Shown: positions 50,592-62,129, numbered from the stretch's first letter. The stretch: 64,000 nucleotides of DNA from Leucaena leucocephala (GCA_037074615.1 CM073518.1:16940501-17004500); one strand, 5' to 3'. Made by a program: numbers and translations. The notes: generated from the sequence alone by a model not told the origin.

Positions 50592-53435
50592 TGTAATATC
50601 CTTAATTTTCTGTACTGATTTCCATGTACAGATTAGATGGAATATATGAGTTTTTTTCAGGAAAAAATGTGGTTCTTGATGTAAAGAAAAGGATTAAATT
50701 GCAAAAGAAAGGAAATGAAAGGACTTAAATGTAATTATGGAAAGTTTAAGGTTAAGAAAGAAAGGTAGACAAAAATGTGGGGTCTTAAAGTGTAATTTTA
50801 GCCAAATAAAGGGACTTAAGGGCAAAGAAGAAAAAGTTCCCTGGGGCTAAAGTATAATTAAGGAAAAATAGGCCAGAAGTGGGTTGGACTGCCCGATGGC
50901 ATTTCAGTCCCAGATTTTACCAGAAGATAGGGCAAGTGACGCTGGGTAATCCAGCCTAATACCGGAATTTTTTAGGACTCCAGATAGCCAAAACTGGACT
51001 GATCGTCCAAAAGTTATAAAAATTCCTACCGGATACCCTAGATTTCAGATATAAGTAAGAAATTACAGGATGATGCACCCTTATAGGGAGGATATCGGGA
51101 AACTTACATAATACTGATAGGAGGTCTGTAGAAAAAGTTATTCACAAATTAGAAAATCCAGACGGGAGTATGAGGCCTCCAGGGATCCGATAGGGAGATT
51201 TATCGGTATTTAAACTAAGACTGAATGAGGTCGGGTAATGACAGTCAGATGCCCATTATGACCCAAATGGCTGCCCAGACATAGTAGGGCAGTGTATCTG
51301 GCAGAAGGAGCCGGTGTCCGGAAAGGTGTATAAACGGTGAATAATAATAAAATATTTGGTGAACTGTGCCAGAGGAAGATTCCTCGTAATGCATGCCATA
51401 AAGTTAATGGACCCAGAAAGGCCCAATAATGGCGCCAATAAAGTCCCAATAAGACTCTTGGACTGATAGGTGGGCCAGTGTCCGGCAGAACCCCGTAAAA
51501 GTGCGAAATTACGAAAATGCCCCTGTGTTGTACCAAAGGGGTAATAGGCGTATGAAGGGCATTTTGGTCATTCTGGATAGGCCTAGAGGCCAAGATATAT
51601 ACAGGAGAAGTTACCCAGAGTCAGTATATGCCCTGACGAGGTACATAAAGGTGTAAAATGACGATTTTACCCTTAGGGTTAAGATAGTGCATGATAGGGC
51701 ACACAGGGGTATTTTGGTCATTTCGCAGGGGATCTGTAATTGAGTTTAGACCCAGTATAAAAATGTTAATGATATAAAGGGTCTAGATACTGAATGTAAG
51801 GTCAGAATACATAATATAGGTTTTCAGAAAAATTGGATTCAGAAAACGGTCCAGTTTTCAAGGCGACGGACCGGGCCGGTACCGGATTGGACCAGAAAGC
51901 TTCCAGAAGACTTCTTCCCTCTCCAAATTTCGCCATGTGATCAATGTGTGAGGTGAGGTGTCCTATGAGGTGGCATTGAGTGATGTCATGCATGATGCAG
52001 TAAAAGGAATAAAGAAAAATAGGAAATTCCGGAAAAACTAGGACCACAGGATCAGATGGCTTTAAAATTACAAGAATGCCACTCCTCAAAACTATAAATA
52101 CCCCCCATGCCTCTCATTCTCACAGCAAAGGAGCCTTTTTAGATTTATAAGGAAGTTCTTGAGAGAGAAAGTGAGAAAAAGAAAGAAGAAAGGAAGTTCT
52201 GGTGGAGTTGGAAGCAGTAGAGAAGTTCTGGAGTTCTGCCTTCAAGGTAGTAACTAATCTTAGCTTTTATGTAATGTCTTTGTGAATTGTTGTGCTATTG
52301 TTTGGTTGGATTGTGGTCTTATATGTTATGCTTGAAGCTCTATTACAATGCTATGATCATATGTTATTGAATATTGAAGCATGCAGCATACTTATCTGTA
52401 CACAATCACAAGCAAGCACTGTCACACTGCATTACATATATTATTATGATTGTTGCTACTGGGATTCTTTTGAATCTCATTCCCATATATAACATTACAG
52501 GGGAGGTTCTGTCAAAATAAAATTTAGAAATCTTAAGAGACGCCGTTAGGCTGCCGAAATTCTGGCAACGAAGAAGGAACAAAGAAAGGAACTGATACGT
52601 ATTGTGTACGTAGATGCTGTCTAAGGAGGCTGGAAGTGAGTGGACCTAGCAGGTTCATCCAGTCTTTCCTGGGTACTTACGTAGAATGGTAGTTCCTACG
52701 GGAATTACCGAATCGGTACAAGATCGGTTACTTTCTACAGAAGGAATGTAGCAGTTATGCTGCCGGATTTTAGGCAACGAAAAATGTAATAGAAATATGA
52801 GGAGATTAATCATGCACTAATGTATAACAGTTGATTGTTTAATAATGATTGTTATCTGGCATATTTGACTGATATGTGGTGTATGTATGCACTAATATGT
52901 AAGGTTGGTTGCTGAAAAATAGCCTCATGAACAGTAACCTGTGGAGACCTATTGATGTTTGGTAAATCATTAAAAATAGCAAATGGTTGAATAAATGTAT
53001 GATATTTTTATGGTAAATATTAGACACCCTAAGATTTAATTTTATATGTAGAATGCATCATTTGGATGTATATACAAAAAGATATAAATTGTTGAATTTG
53101 GGACCAGAATGCTGGATTCAGGAGAAAATCACTAGATGAACAGTAAAGTTGAAACGTTGACCCACGTTGAATTTGTCAAGAAATGGTCAACCATTGATTT
53201 TTCCCTGAAATATAATTAAGTTATATTCAAGTAGCAATTTGAACTACTTCATTTAGAGTTTTTTAGAATTAGTTATGATTTTTCAAAGTTAGGTCACTCA
53301 TCTGGAATTTGCCACAGTGAACAGTACCCGATAAGAATAAAATTCCAGATTAAGAGTTTAGACTTCAATAACCCTGAAAGTGGTTCTAAGTGCTACTGAA
53401 TGGTCCTTAAGATATATAAAAATAAGGATGTGACA
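50592..53435 (+). mobile_element. solo LTR (2844 bp) in exon 1 of the En/Spm-ULP1 gene
   Basis: TGTAATATCC ... GGATGTGACA. The TSD is TACTT at 50587-50591 and 53436-53440. It is inserted within the codons for GEYRAKYVS and in antisense to the gene. Confidence 0.95.
52092..52104 (+). promoter_or_regulatory. TATA box of solo LTR 50592-53435
   Basis: CTATAAATACCCC, 1500 bp into the LTR, with a GA-rich leader at 52150-52205. Confidence 0.7.
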
Positions 53436-53611
53436 TACTTAGCCCTGTATTCACCAGTTGGGTTCCAGTTTCTGTCAAACTCTATCGGAAGCAGTTTCCC
53501 CTCTTGCCTGTCCTTTGTAATGTCTTTCAAACGAGTCGCACTTCTGCCCTTCCTTTGCGTATTGGCTCTTGGAGCATCGCTAGCCTCAATCTGAGTAACT
53601 CTATCCCCCAT

Positions 53612-53974
53612 ATTCCTATATACGCAATAATAATATCAAAAACATTGTAAACAGACTTAACCCTTTTTCCTTCAACCCGTCAGAGTACACAAAACTTGTT
53701 CCTTTAGCAGTTATGAATGGAAAGATATGTGCAAACATTTGTCAGGAAAAATAGAAAACCTAGATTAAACGAACATAAAAACGGTGAAGCACGTACACAC
53801 AAGAAAATAAGTGCAGAGAACACGTACACGGAATAGCAGAACGAGAGAGACAAAAGAGAAGAACGACTGAGCACGGAGAAGCCTCGCGAAAACCATAGAG
53901 CACGACGAGCGGAGATATGACAGAGTACGTGAGAAATGAGAATGATGGTCGTGCCAAGAGGCGGGCTTAAAAAA
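53612..53974. other. 5' flank of the En/Spm-ULP1 gene
   Basis: Probable promoter and 5' UTR on the minus strand, between the start codon at 53611 and the motif array at 53975. No ORF or TATA box could be assigned with confidence. Confidence 0.4.
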
Positions 53975-54235
53975 TGTATATAAATATTTTACACCGGATA
54001 TAAATTATTCTAACCGGACAACAACATAATCGATGTAAAATTGATACATTTTACACTGGATAAAGTATAAAACCGGTGTAAAAAATAACACTGTCTAAAA
54101 CATAACACCGGATAAAGTAGAAATCGGTGTAAAATCGAACTATAATTTATTTACAAAATTGACAGTAGTAGACTTTTTACACCAGATAGCACTTAAGACC
54201 GGTTTTAATGTTGTAGTTATTTTTTTAAACTCCAT
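53975..54235. repeat. internal ACACCGG array upstream of the En/Spm-ULP1 gene
   Basis: Subterminal-type motifs and variants near 53991, 54014, 54072, 54105, 54122, 54180 and 54198, closed on the plus-strand right by a T-run followed by AAA (54222-54230). It lies between the TNP2 3' end and the En/Spm-ULP1 start. Confidence 0.82.
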
Positions 54236-54391
54236 CATCATATATATCATCCCATCCCTTGGCGTCACAACATTCTTATCAGAACAAGAATCTGTCTCTC
54301 TTATTATTACATCAAAATCATATACGCAATCATAACAAGAAACTTAATATTGCATGTTTGGACTACATCAAAAACAAGAAACACATAGAAA

Positions 54392-57300
54392 TCAATCAGA
54401 ATCCACTTCTTCTTCATTTAATTTTGGTAAACCTACTGAAAAAGAAGGGATCTCACAAATAGAATCATCATTGTCAACAACCCTTTTTCCTTGGAGCGCG
54501 ACAGGCCATCTTTTATTTTGAGGATCAGTGATATAGAACACTTGCTTTGCTTGGTCTGCCATAATGAAAGGCTCATCCCCAAAACTTGTATTATTCAAAT
54601 CAACCAGTGTAAATCCTAACTGATTGACCATAACACCGTTGTTTACATTAGCCCACTTGCATTTGAACACCGGAACTTTGAATTTGGAGTAGTCCACCTC
54701 CCAAATCTCTTTAACAATGCCATAATAAGGGATGGCTGCTAATTTAGGATTGTTGTCTTTTGAAATAGAGAAATGCATAGCTTCAGCCACTAACATAACA
54801 CTAATGTTTTGCACGCTACTTCTATCATCTAGGAACTTTGTATAAAAGGAATACCCATTGATATCAAATGAATTCTAACAGATCAAATTATGTTGAAGAC
54901 CACATGCCAACCATCTAACTGTATCAGAAACACAATCCTCACTTTCAACCTCCAGTTTGAACCAATGTGCAAAAGATTTATTGTGTTCTCTAATCAGCCT
55001 TTGCTCTGTCATCCTATTATTTTTTTTGGACAAGATCTTTATGAAGAGCAATATAGTCTTGAACTTCATCAATGTTATTCAAGATGTGTAAGTGTATTTG
55101 CTGCAATTCATCAATGTCAACACTCCTCACCGACATTCCGCGTTGACCCTCCTGTTTGGCACGGGGTTTACGGAGACCAGTAAGTCTTACTTTAGATAGG
55201 TATTGTTGACAAAAATCCATAGCTTCTTCGGCAACATATTTTTGAACAATGGATGCTTCGGCCTATTTGGATTCTTTATATACCCTTTAAGAATTTTCAT
55301 GTATCTTTCAAATGGGTACATCCATAGTAAGTATACAGGGCCACACAGTTTTATCTCTCACTAGATGAACGATGAGGTGTACCATGATGTCAAGAAAGGC
55401 AGGAAGAAATTGTTTTTCAAGCTGGCACAAAATAACATAACCCTCGTGCTCCAATTCCTCCAACTTTTCAGTCTCAAAGACTTTGCCACATATAACATTA
55501 AAGAAGAATCAAAGTCGGGTTACAATGTGTCTCAAATCATCTTGAAGGATTCCTCGAACAGCCACTGGGAGTAATTGTTGCATCAATACATGACAATCAT
55601 GAGACTTTTGGCCTACTAATTTCAAATCTTTCATGGACACAATCCTCTTAAGATTAGATGAGTACCCAGAGGGAACTTTGATTCCTTGCAAACATTCACA
55701 AATACTTCTTCTCTCAGCCTTGGACACAATGTTAGTCTCTTCAACATGATAGCTCCCCTCACCATCTGGCCTCGGATGTAAATCCTCTCGTATTCCCATT
55801 TCTTTCAAATCCAATCTTACCTTCAAACCGTCTTTGGAACTACCATGTGTGTTGAGAAGTATTCCAACAATGCTATCACACACATTTTTCTCCACATGCA
55901 TCACATCAATACAGTGCCTTACATGAAGATGTCGCCAATACGGAAGCTCAAAGAACACAGATCTTTTTTTCCATACATTTTTCTCACTTTTCTTGGTAAT
56001 CTTACCGAAAGTGACATTGATGTCTTTCACCTTTTCATAAACTTGTTCTCCAGCCAATGGCTTTGGAGCATTTTCAAATTCTTGGCCGCCATAAAATTTC
56101 TTCTTTAGTCGACAGTATGGGTGGGCTTGTCTTAGAAATCTCCTATAACCTAGGTAGACTATCTTTCTTCCATGATGACGTTGATAATAGCAAGTCCCTT
56201 CCTCACAAATTGGACATATTTTATGGCCCTTAACACTATACCCTGACAAATTTCCGTATGCAGGAGAGTCATTAATTGTACAAAAGATCATGGCCTGCAT
56301 ATTGAAGACCTCCTTCTTAACCGTATCAAAAACATCCACACCTTCCCATAGCTTCTTGAAATCTTCCATCAAGGGTGTTAGGTAAACGTCTATGTCATTT
56401 CCCAGTTGTTTTGGTCCTGAGATCAGCATAGACAACATTACATACTTCCGTTTCATACACAACAAGGGAGATAGGTTGTAAATCACCAGAAGTATGGGCC
56501 ATGAACTATGTATACTACTAAGGCTACTATAAGGGTTCATGCCATCCGTACTAAGTCCAAGCCTTAGGTTTTGTGGTTCATTGCCGAACTCGGGAAATAA
56601 GTCATCAATCTTCTTCCACTGCAAAGAGTCAGCAGGATGAGGAATCTTTCCATCATTAATCCTTTCATTTGCATGCCATAACATTTTCTTTGCATTATCT
56701 TCATTAGAGAAAAGTTGCTTAAACCTTGGTACAAATGGAAGATACCATAACAACTTGGTAGGAGAGTTATTTGATCTGTAACTTGTTGTCCTACATATTG
56801 GACACTTCTCCTCATCTTCAAACTCTTTCCTATACAATATGCAATCATTTGGGCATGCATGAATCTTTCTATACTGTATGCCTAAAGGACCTATTATTTT
56901 CTTCGTATCATAGTAGCGTTTGGGTAACGCATTTTCTTCAGGAAACATGTCCTGTAACAACTCAAGCAATTCTGAAAAACCACTATCACTACACCCATGC
57001 TGAGCTTTCACACTTACTAATCTCAACACAGCATTCAATAGGTTATATTTTCTGCACCCTGGGTATAGAGGCTTTTCTGCATCATTGCATATATTACCAT
57101 ATGCATGTGACCGCATAAAAGCATCTTCTCCAACATCACGAATCATGTCCTCTACTCGATCATCAGTATCCATGTCATCGTTCAAGGTCTGTTCCACCTG
57201 TTCACCATGCCATACCCATACCGTATAACTCTTGCAAAACCCCTCACAAATTAGATGAGTGTAAATATCAGCAGGACTTTGTTTCCTCTTATTCAAACAA

Positions 57301-57428
57301 CTCACACAAGGATAATAAAACCTTCCATTGTCATCATCACCATTCCGTTTAGTAAAATCCAAAAACTCCTTCAGCCCCTCAGCATACTCAACACTTGTTC
57401 GTTTAGCATTTATCCAACTACGATCCAT
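54392..57428 (-). pseudogene. CACTA-1 TNP2-like transposase, nearly intact but disabled
   Basis: The DDE-type transposase that cuts and joins CACTA ends. It opens MDRSWINAKR (transposase-associated domain, residues 1-80). A 639-residue frame follows with zinc-binding-like pairs CPNDC (192-196), CPIC (209-212) and CPIC (405-408), and Transposase_21 acidic blocks STDGMNP (D295), TINDSPAY (D387) and DVMHVEKNV (E513). The frame stops at TGA 55509. DUF4218 sequence follows (FLPAFLDIMVHL), with a frameshift near 55350 and another at an A8 run (about 55020-55027). A TAG at about 54872 is followed by an open DUF4216 block (AIPYYGIVKEIWEVDY, KVPVFKCKW; 54814-54392). Two stops and two frameshifts make it a recent pseudogene. 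A 5'-UTR intron is suggested by a GTGAGT donor near 57540. Confidence 0.92.
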
Positions 57429-57675
57429 ATTTGTGGAAGACTAAGAAACTAGAAAAATAGAAAACAAGAAACCATTACGTTGCAACTAATGCATGGAGAG
57501 AATAAATTTTTAGTTCTCGAGAGGAGTTCAAAACAAAACTCACCGTCTATGAAGCGCCGAGAAGACTTAACGCGCGAACCAGGGAAAAATGAGAGATGGA
57601 AGGCGCGAGAAATGTACCAAATAAAAGAGTATTTGGTAAAAAAATAAAAAAAAAAGTTTATTTGGTAAGAAAATA
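57429..57675. other. 5' flank of CACTA-1 TNP2
   Basis: Between the TNP2 start and its upstream motif array. It holds a GGTGAGTTTTG donor-like site (minus strand, about 57534-57544), suggesting an untranslated first exon rich in GCGC near 57548-57610. Confidence 0.4.
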
Positions 57676-57800
57676 TACACCGAACAAAATGTTACACCGG
57701 TGTAGATATATATATACAACAGGTGGAGAGAGTATATTTTACACCTACCACTATATATAAACCGGTGTAAAATATATAAGTTTTTTTTTAAAGTGATAGA
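57676..57800. repeat. internal ACACCGG array upstream of TNP2
   Basis: Motifs near 57677, 57693-57703 (ACACCGGTGT, a perfect palindrome), 57742 and 57762. A T-run followed by AAA (57781-57793) closes it, as in the other arrays. Confidence 0.82.
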
Positions 57801-57888
57801 CCACTATGTCATCAACTTTTACACAAAAAAAATATATATCAGAATATATAAAAGTTGCAATCTTTCACTACTAATCAGACTTAGAGTT

Positions 57889-58194
57889 TTAGGAGTCATC
57901 AGATTGGGTGAGATCAACAGGATTAAAGAAGCTATCACGAGGTTGAAGGCGGCGAACTTCTGAGCGAAAATCTCTAAAACTTGCTTTCAGTCTGTCAACT
58001 TTCTGATTCAATTCTTCCACAGAGTCCTCCAGCCCATTGAAGCGCAGTATGAGTTCCTCAAGGCGCTGCATCAGAGTCACAACCAGGGGAGGAGGAGAAG
58101 GAACAGAAGGGTGAGGATCAGGATGTTTGTCTTCAAAGTCGTCTCTGTTTCTTTTATGGGGCGGAGAAGGAGGCGTGCATGAGGAAGAGGCCAT
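57889..58194 (-). CDS. CACTA-1 small ORF 1 (101 aa, Pro-rich N-terminus and coiled-coil-like)
   Basis: Unrecognised small protein, intact. An N-terminal Ser/Pro segment (MASSSCTPPSPPHKRNRDDF) is followed by a second proline run (residues 28-36), a Leu/Glu-rich heptad-like region (about 43-72: LEELILRFN, SVEELNQKVDRL), a basic patch (FRDFRSEVRRLQPR) and a Ser/Asp-rich tail. It is clearly paralogous to the ORF at 61676-62011 (same order and the shared FRSEVRR and SVEEL motifs). The start is fixed by homology of both the ATG context (CCATTGGA on the plus strand) and the residues. Retention of two intact copies in a decaying element argues for coding use. Function is unknown; DNA-binding or oligomerising accessory roles are guesses. 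Confidence 0.7.
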   Translation of the reverse strand: MASSSCTPPSPPHKRNRDDFEDKHPDPHPSVPSPPPLVVTLMQRLEELILRFNGLEDSVEELNQKVDRLKASFRDFRSEVRRLQPRDSFFNPVDLTQSDDS

Positions 58195-58394
58195 TGGAGG
58201 AGTCAGATAGATGAAAAGAAAATAAAACAGAGATAAAGTGATGAGACAAAATGTACAGATTGATCATAGGAATGGTATACATATATATATGGTTCATGAT
58301 CAATAAGAATATAGAAGAACGCAATTGGCCTTCTATCATAATGACTATACATGTTGGGAACCGAAGAAGTGAAATAAACTGTCTGAAGAATAAA
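58195..58394. other. 5' flank of small ORF 1
   Basis: Homologous at its start (58195-58260) to the sequence upstream of small ORF 2 (62012-62090). It is cut from its promoter array by the solo LTR at 58400. Confidence 0.5.
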
Positions 58395-58399
58395 GAAAG

Positions 58400-61308
58400 T
58401 GTAATACCCCAATTTTCAGGCCCAGAGACTCAGAAAGTGAGCCTGAAATAGATAGACTATCAGACTCCTTTGAACAGAAGTCCTAAAAACATACAGAGGA
58501 TTTTTAGGGACTAAACTGCAAATAAGTCAAAGATCAAGGACTTATAGGTAAATAGTGAAAGTCCCTAAAGATATAGTGGCTATTTATGCAAGGAAAGGGG
58601 TTAAATTACAAAAGAAAGAAAATGTAGGGACTTAGATGTAATTATGGAAAAGTTTAAGGCCAAAAAGAAAAGTAGACAAAAAGGTGGGGTCCTTAAGTGT
58701 AATTTTTGCCAAATAAAAAGGGATTTAATTATAAAGAAGAAAAGTTTCCTGGGGCTAAAGTATAATTAAAGAAAGTCAGGCCGAAAGTGGTTTGCACTGC
58801 CCGACAGTATTTCAGTCCCAAATTCTACCAGAAGGTAGGGCAGGGGACGCCGGGTAACCCAGCCTAATACCAAAATTTTTGAAGACTCCAGATAGCCAGA
58901 AATGGACTGATCGTCCAAAACTTATAAAAATTCCTACCGGATATCCTAGATCTCAGATATAAGTGAGAAAATACAGGATGATGCGCCTTTATGGGGCGGA
59001 TGTCAGGAAACTGATAGAATACCGATAGGAGGTCTGTAGAAAGATTTATTCACAAAATAGCAAATACAGACGGGAGTGTGAGGCCTCCGGGGATCCGGGT
59101 AGGAGATTTATCGGTATTTTTAAAGGGGCTGAATAAGATCGGATGACCTCGGTCAGATGACCGTTATGACCCACAGGGATGCCTGAACACAGTAGGACAC
59201 TGTATCTGGGAAAAGGAGCCGGTGTCCGGAAAGGTGTATAATCGATAAATAATAATTAAAATATTTGGTGAACTGTGACAGAGGAAGATTCCTCGTAATG
59301 CGTGCCATATAGTTAATGGACCCAAGAAGCCCAAAAAAATGGCTCCATTAGAGTCCCAATAAGGCTCTTGGACTGATAGGTGGGCCAGTGTCCAGCAGAA
59401 CCCCGGAAAAGTGCGAAATTACGAAAATGCCCATGTGTTGTACAAAAAGGGCAGTAGATGAATGAAGGGCATTCTGGTCATTCTGGACAGGCCCAGAGGT
59501 CAAGACATGTCTAAATAAGGTTGACTAGAGCCAGTATAAGCTTTGACCAGGTCCAGAAAGGTGTGAAATGACGATTTTGCCCTTAGGGTTAAAATAGGAC
59601 AAGATAGGGCACCAGGGCATTTTGGTCATTTCGCAGGGGATCTGTAACTGAGTCTGGACCCAGTATTAAAAATTTAATGATATAAAGGGTCTAGATACTA
59701 AATGTGAGGTCAGTAGACATAAAAAGGATCTTCAGAAACATCAGATTCAGAAAACGGCACGTTTTTCGAGGCGATGGACCGGGCCGGTACCGGATTAGAC
59801 CGGAAAGCTTCCAGAACCTCCAAATTTCGTCACATGAAGCATATGGGTGGTGAGGTGTCCTATGAGGTGTCCCATGAGGTGTCCAGGGTGATGCAGTAAA
59901 AGGAAATTAAAGAAAATAGTAAATTTTAGGAAAAACCAGGACCACAGGATCATAAGTCTTCCTAATTACAAGATTGCCATTGCTCAACACTATAAATACC
60001 CCTAGCTCTTCATTTTCACTCCAAGAAGCATTCTTAGAGGTAGAAAGAAGTTCTTGAGAGAGAAAGTGTGAGGAAGATAGAAGTAAGGAAGTTCTGGTGA
60101 AGTTGAAAGTAGTAGGGAAGTTCTGAAGCTCTGCTTTTGAGGTAGTAACTAATCCTAGCTCTTATGTAATGTCTTTGTCACGTGTTGTTTTGTTTGGTTG
60201 GATTGTTGTCTTATATGTTATGCTTGAAGCTCTATTCCAATGCTATGATCATATGTTATTGAATATGGAAGCATGCAGCATACTTATCTGTACACAATCA
60301 CAAGCAAGCACCGTCACTCTGCATTACATATATTATTATGATTGTTACTACTGGGATTCTTTTGAATCTCATTCCCATACATAACATTACAGGGGAGGTT
60401 CTGTCAAAATGAAATTTGGAAATTTTAAGAGACGCCGTTATGCTGCCGAAATTCCGGCAAGAAAGCAGGAACAGGGAAAGGAACTGATACGTACTGTGTA
60501 CGTAGTGCTGTCTAAGGAGGATGGAAGTGAGTGGACCCAGCAGGTTCATCCAGTCTTTCCTGGGTACTACGTAGAATGGTAGTTCTCATGAGGGAATTAC
60601 AGAATCAGTACAACATCGGTTACTTTCTAAAGAAGAATTGTAGCAGTTATGCTGTCGGATTTTAGACAGTGAAAAGATGTAATAGAAATTTGAGGGGATT
60701 GATCATACACTGATATACAACAGTTGATTATCTAATAATAATTGTTATCTGGCATGTATGACTAATATGTGATGGTTGTATGCATGTGTATGTGAAGATT
60801 GAATGCTGAAAATAGGTTCAGTGAACAGTAACTCATGAGGACCTATGCATGTTTGATAAATCATTAAAAATAGTAAATGATTGAATTAATGTACTAAATT
60901 TTTATGGTAAAAATTAGATATACTAAGATTTAATTTGATATATAGAATGCCCCATTTGGATGTCTGTATGAAAGGATATAAATTACCAAAGATGGAACCA
61001 GAATGCTAGATTTAGGAGAAAATCACTGGATGAACAGTAACTTTGAAACATTTACCCACGATGAATTGGTCAAGTAATGGTCAACCAATGATTTTTTCCT
61101 GAAATATAATTGAGTTAGATTCATGTAGCAATTTGAAACACTTCGTTTTGAGTTTTCTAGAATTAGTTATGATTTTTCAAAGTCAAGTCACTCATCTGGA
61201 ATTTGCCACAGTGAATTCCAGATTGATAGTTTGGACTTCTATAACCCTGAAAGTGGTTCCAAATGCTACTGAATGGTTCCTAAGATGTATAAAAATAAGG
61301 ATGTGACA
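58400..61308 (+). mobile_element. solo LTR (2909 bp) upstream of small ORF 1
   Basis: TGTAATACCCC ... GGATGTGACA. The TSD is GAAAG at 58395-58399 and 61309-61313. It separates small ORF 1 from its ACACCGG array. Near-identical, inverted, to 46579-49507. Confidence 0.95.
59990..60002 (+). promoter_or_regulatory. TATA box of solo LTR 58400-61308
   Basis: CTATAAATACCCC, 1590 bp into the LTR. Confidence 0.7.
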
Positions 61309-61361
61309 GAAAGCGCGTGGGAAAGCATAGATAGGAAACTGAAGAGGCAGATAGGACGAAG

Positions 61362-61480
61362 TTAATCTACACCGGGTGTTTATATTTTAAATCTGTTACT
61401 TTTAAAACCGGTGTAAAAATTTAATTTTTTTTAAACCACCTTCTCCTCAGTGACTGGTTTAAAAGTGGGATTTAGATGAA
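61362..61480. repeat. internal ACACCGG array belonging to small ORF 1
   Basis: GTTAATCTACACCGGGTG at 61360-61377, AAACCGGTGTAAAA near 61406, a T-run plus AAA, then GACTGGTTTAAAAGTGGGATTT (split here: GACTGGTTTAAAAG and TGGGATTT). It parallels the true element end 62143-62340, including the last bases before the terminal repeat, but the terminal CACTG itself is missing. Confidence 0.8.
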
Positions 61481-61675
61481 AATAATAAACGGATCTCAGC
61501 AACGTATGCAGCGCAGAACAAGAAACTTGTTAAACACATTATATTCATTCAAATTAAACTTTACTATCAAACTTTACATCTTGAAATCTATATAAATATA
61601 ATATCATCACCTCCTCATTCTTTTTATTACATCAAAAAGGAGGTGGGGAATTAGGAAAGGAAGGTGACCCCGTTT

Positions 61676-62011
61676 TCACTCATCATCATCTTTCGAGTCA
61701 GTGTTTTGGGAGTCACAATTGGGATCAACAAAAGGATGAAAGAAATCATCCTGTTGATGGCGACGAACTTCAGAACGGAAGGCTCTGAAACGTTGATTCA
61801 TCCTCTCAAATTTCAGGCCTAGTTCTTCCACCGAGCACTCTAGGGCATTGAAGAGCGGGATGAGTTTCTCCAAGCACTCCACCAGTTGCTGGAGCAGTGG
61901 AGGAGGAGGAGGAACTGAAGGGTTATCATGATGACAGACATTTTTTTCTTCAAAATTAGTTCTTTGTGTTTTGTGAGCAGGAGAAGGAGGGGTGGATGAG
62001 GAAGAAGCCAT
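61676..62011 (-). CDS. CACTA-1 small ORF 2 (111 aa), paralogue of small ORF 1
   Basis: Intact frame. An upstream in-frame ATG exists at 62074, but alignment with small ORF 1 and the shared MASSS start support 62011. Same plan: Ser/Thr/Pro N-terminus, five-proline run, Leu-rich heptad-like region (VECLEKLIPLFNALECSVEEL), basic FRAFRSEVRR, then an acidic tail ending DSKDDDE. It lies nearest the 62359 terminus, directly after the terminal subterminal array. Role unknown. It could assist end recognition together with the En/Spm protein, but no known domain was recognised. Confidence 0.7.
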   Translation of the reverse strand: MASSSSTPPSPAHKTQRTNFEEKNVCHHDNPSVPPPPPLLQQLVECLEKLIPLFNALECSVEELGLKFERMNQRFRAFRSEVRRHQQDDFFHPFVDPNCDSQNTDSKDDDE

Positions 62012-62129
62012 TGGAAAGTTAAGATAGAAGATAGAAGAAATGAATATAAAACAGATATCGTAGAAGGTGATCATGATGAACTACTGCGCATGTCTGAGAA
62101 GACTTGACATAAAATGGCAGGAAAGGATA

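Larger units (their letters stand above)
45009..53611 (-). pseudogene. CACTA-1 En/Spm (Ptta)-ULP1 fusion gene, nine exons, broken by two solo LTRs
   Basis: Second gene of CACTA-1. Exons by eye, with GT/AG borders: 53611-53436 continuing at 50591-50481; 50391-50173; 50089-49839; 49738-49508 continuing at 46578-45940; 45859-45690; 45597-45494; 45423-45345; 45263-45166; 45068-45009. Exons 1-3 carry the plant En/Spm transposase region (NPTGEYRAK, DDRVKNQIWDTIR, AAWEEFIRIRTTP, CPHTISRGGYAK, ARMIAKKI). Exon 4 has KQEHGGRVRGVG, a charged helical stretch and a DUF8039-like block (RVTVEDVLIGDALIPIPTDE, FILWPKHLV). Exons 5-8 form a C48/ULP1-like cysteine-protease domain: NHWQLI (His), RRQPRESNLCGFY (Gln and Cys). 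Two LTRs interrupt exons 1 and 4; otherwise damage is slight (a TAA near 46484, a possible frame slip in exon 8). The protease role is inferred from family resemblance. Confidence 0.85.

Noticed and set aside
46579..61308. 5' and 3' LTRs of one element at 46579 and 58400
   Set aside because: They are in opposite orientation and each has its own distinct TSD (CCCTA and GAAAG).
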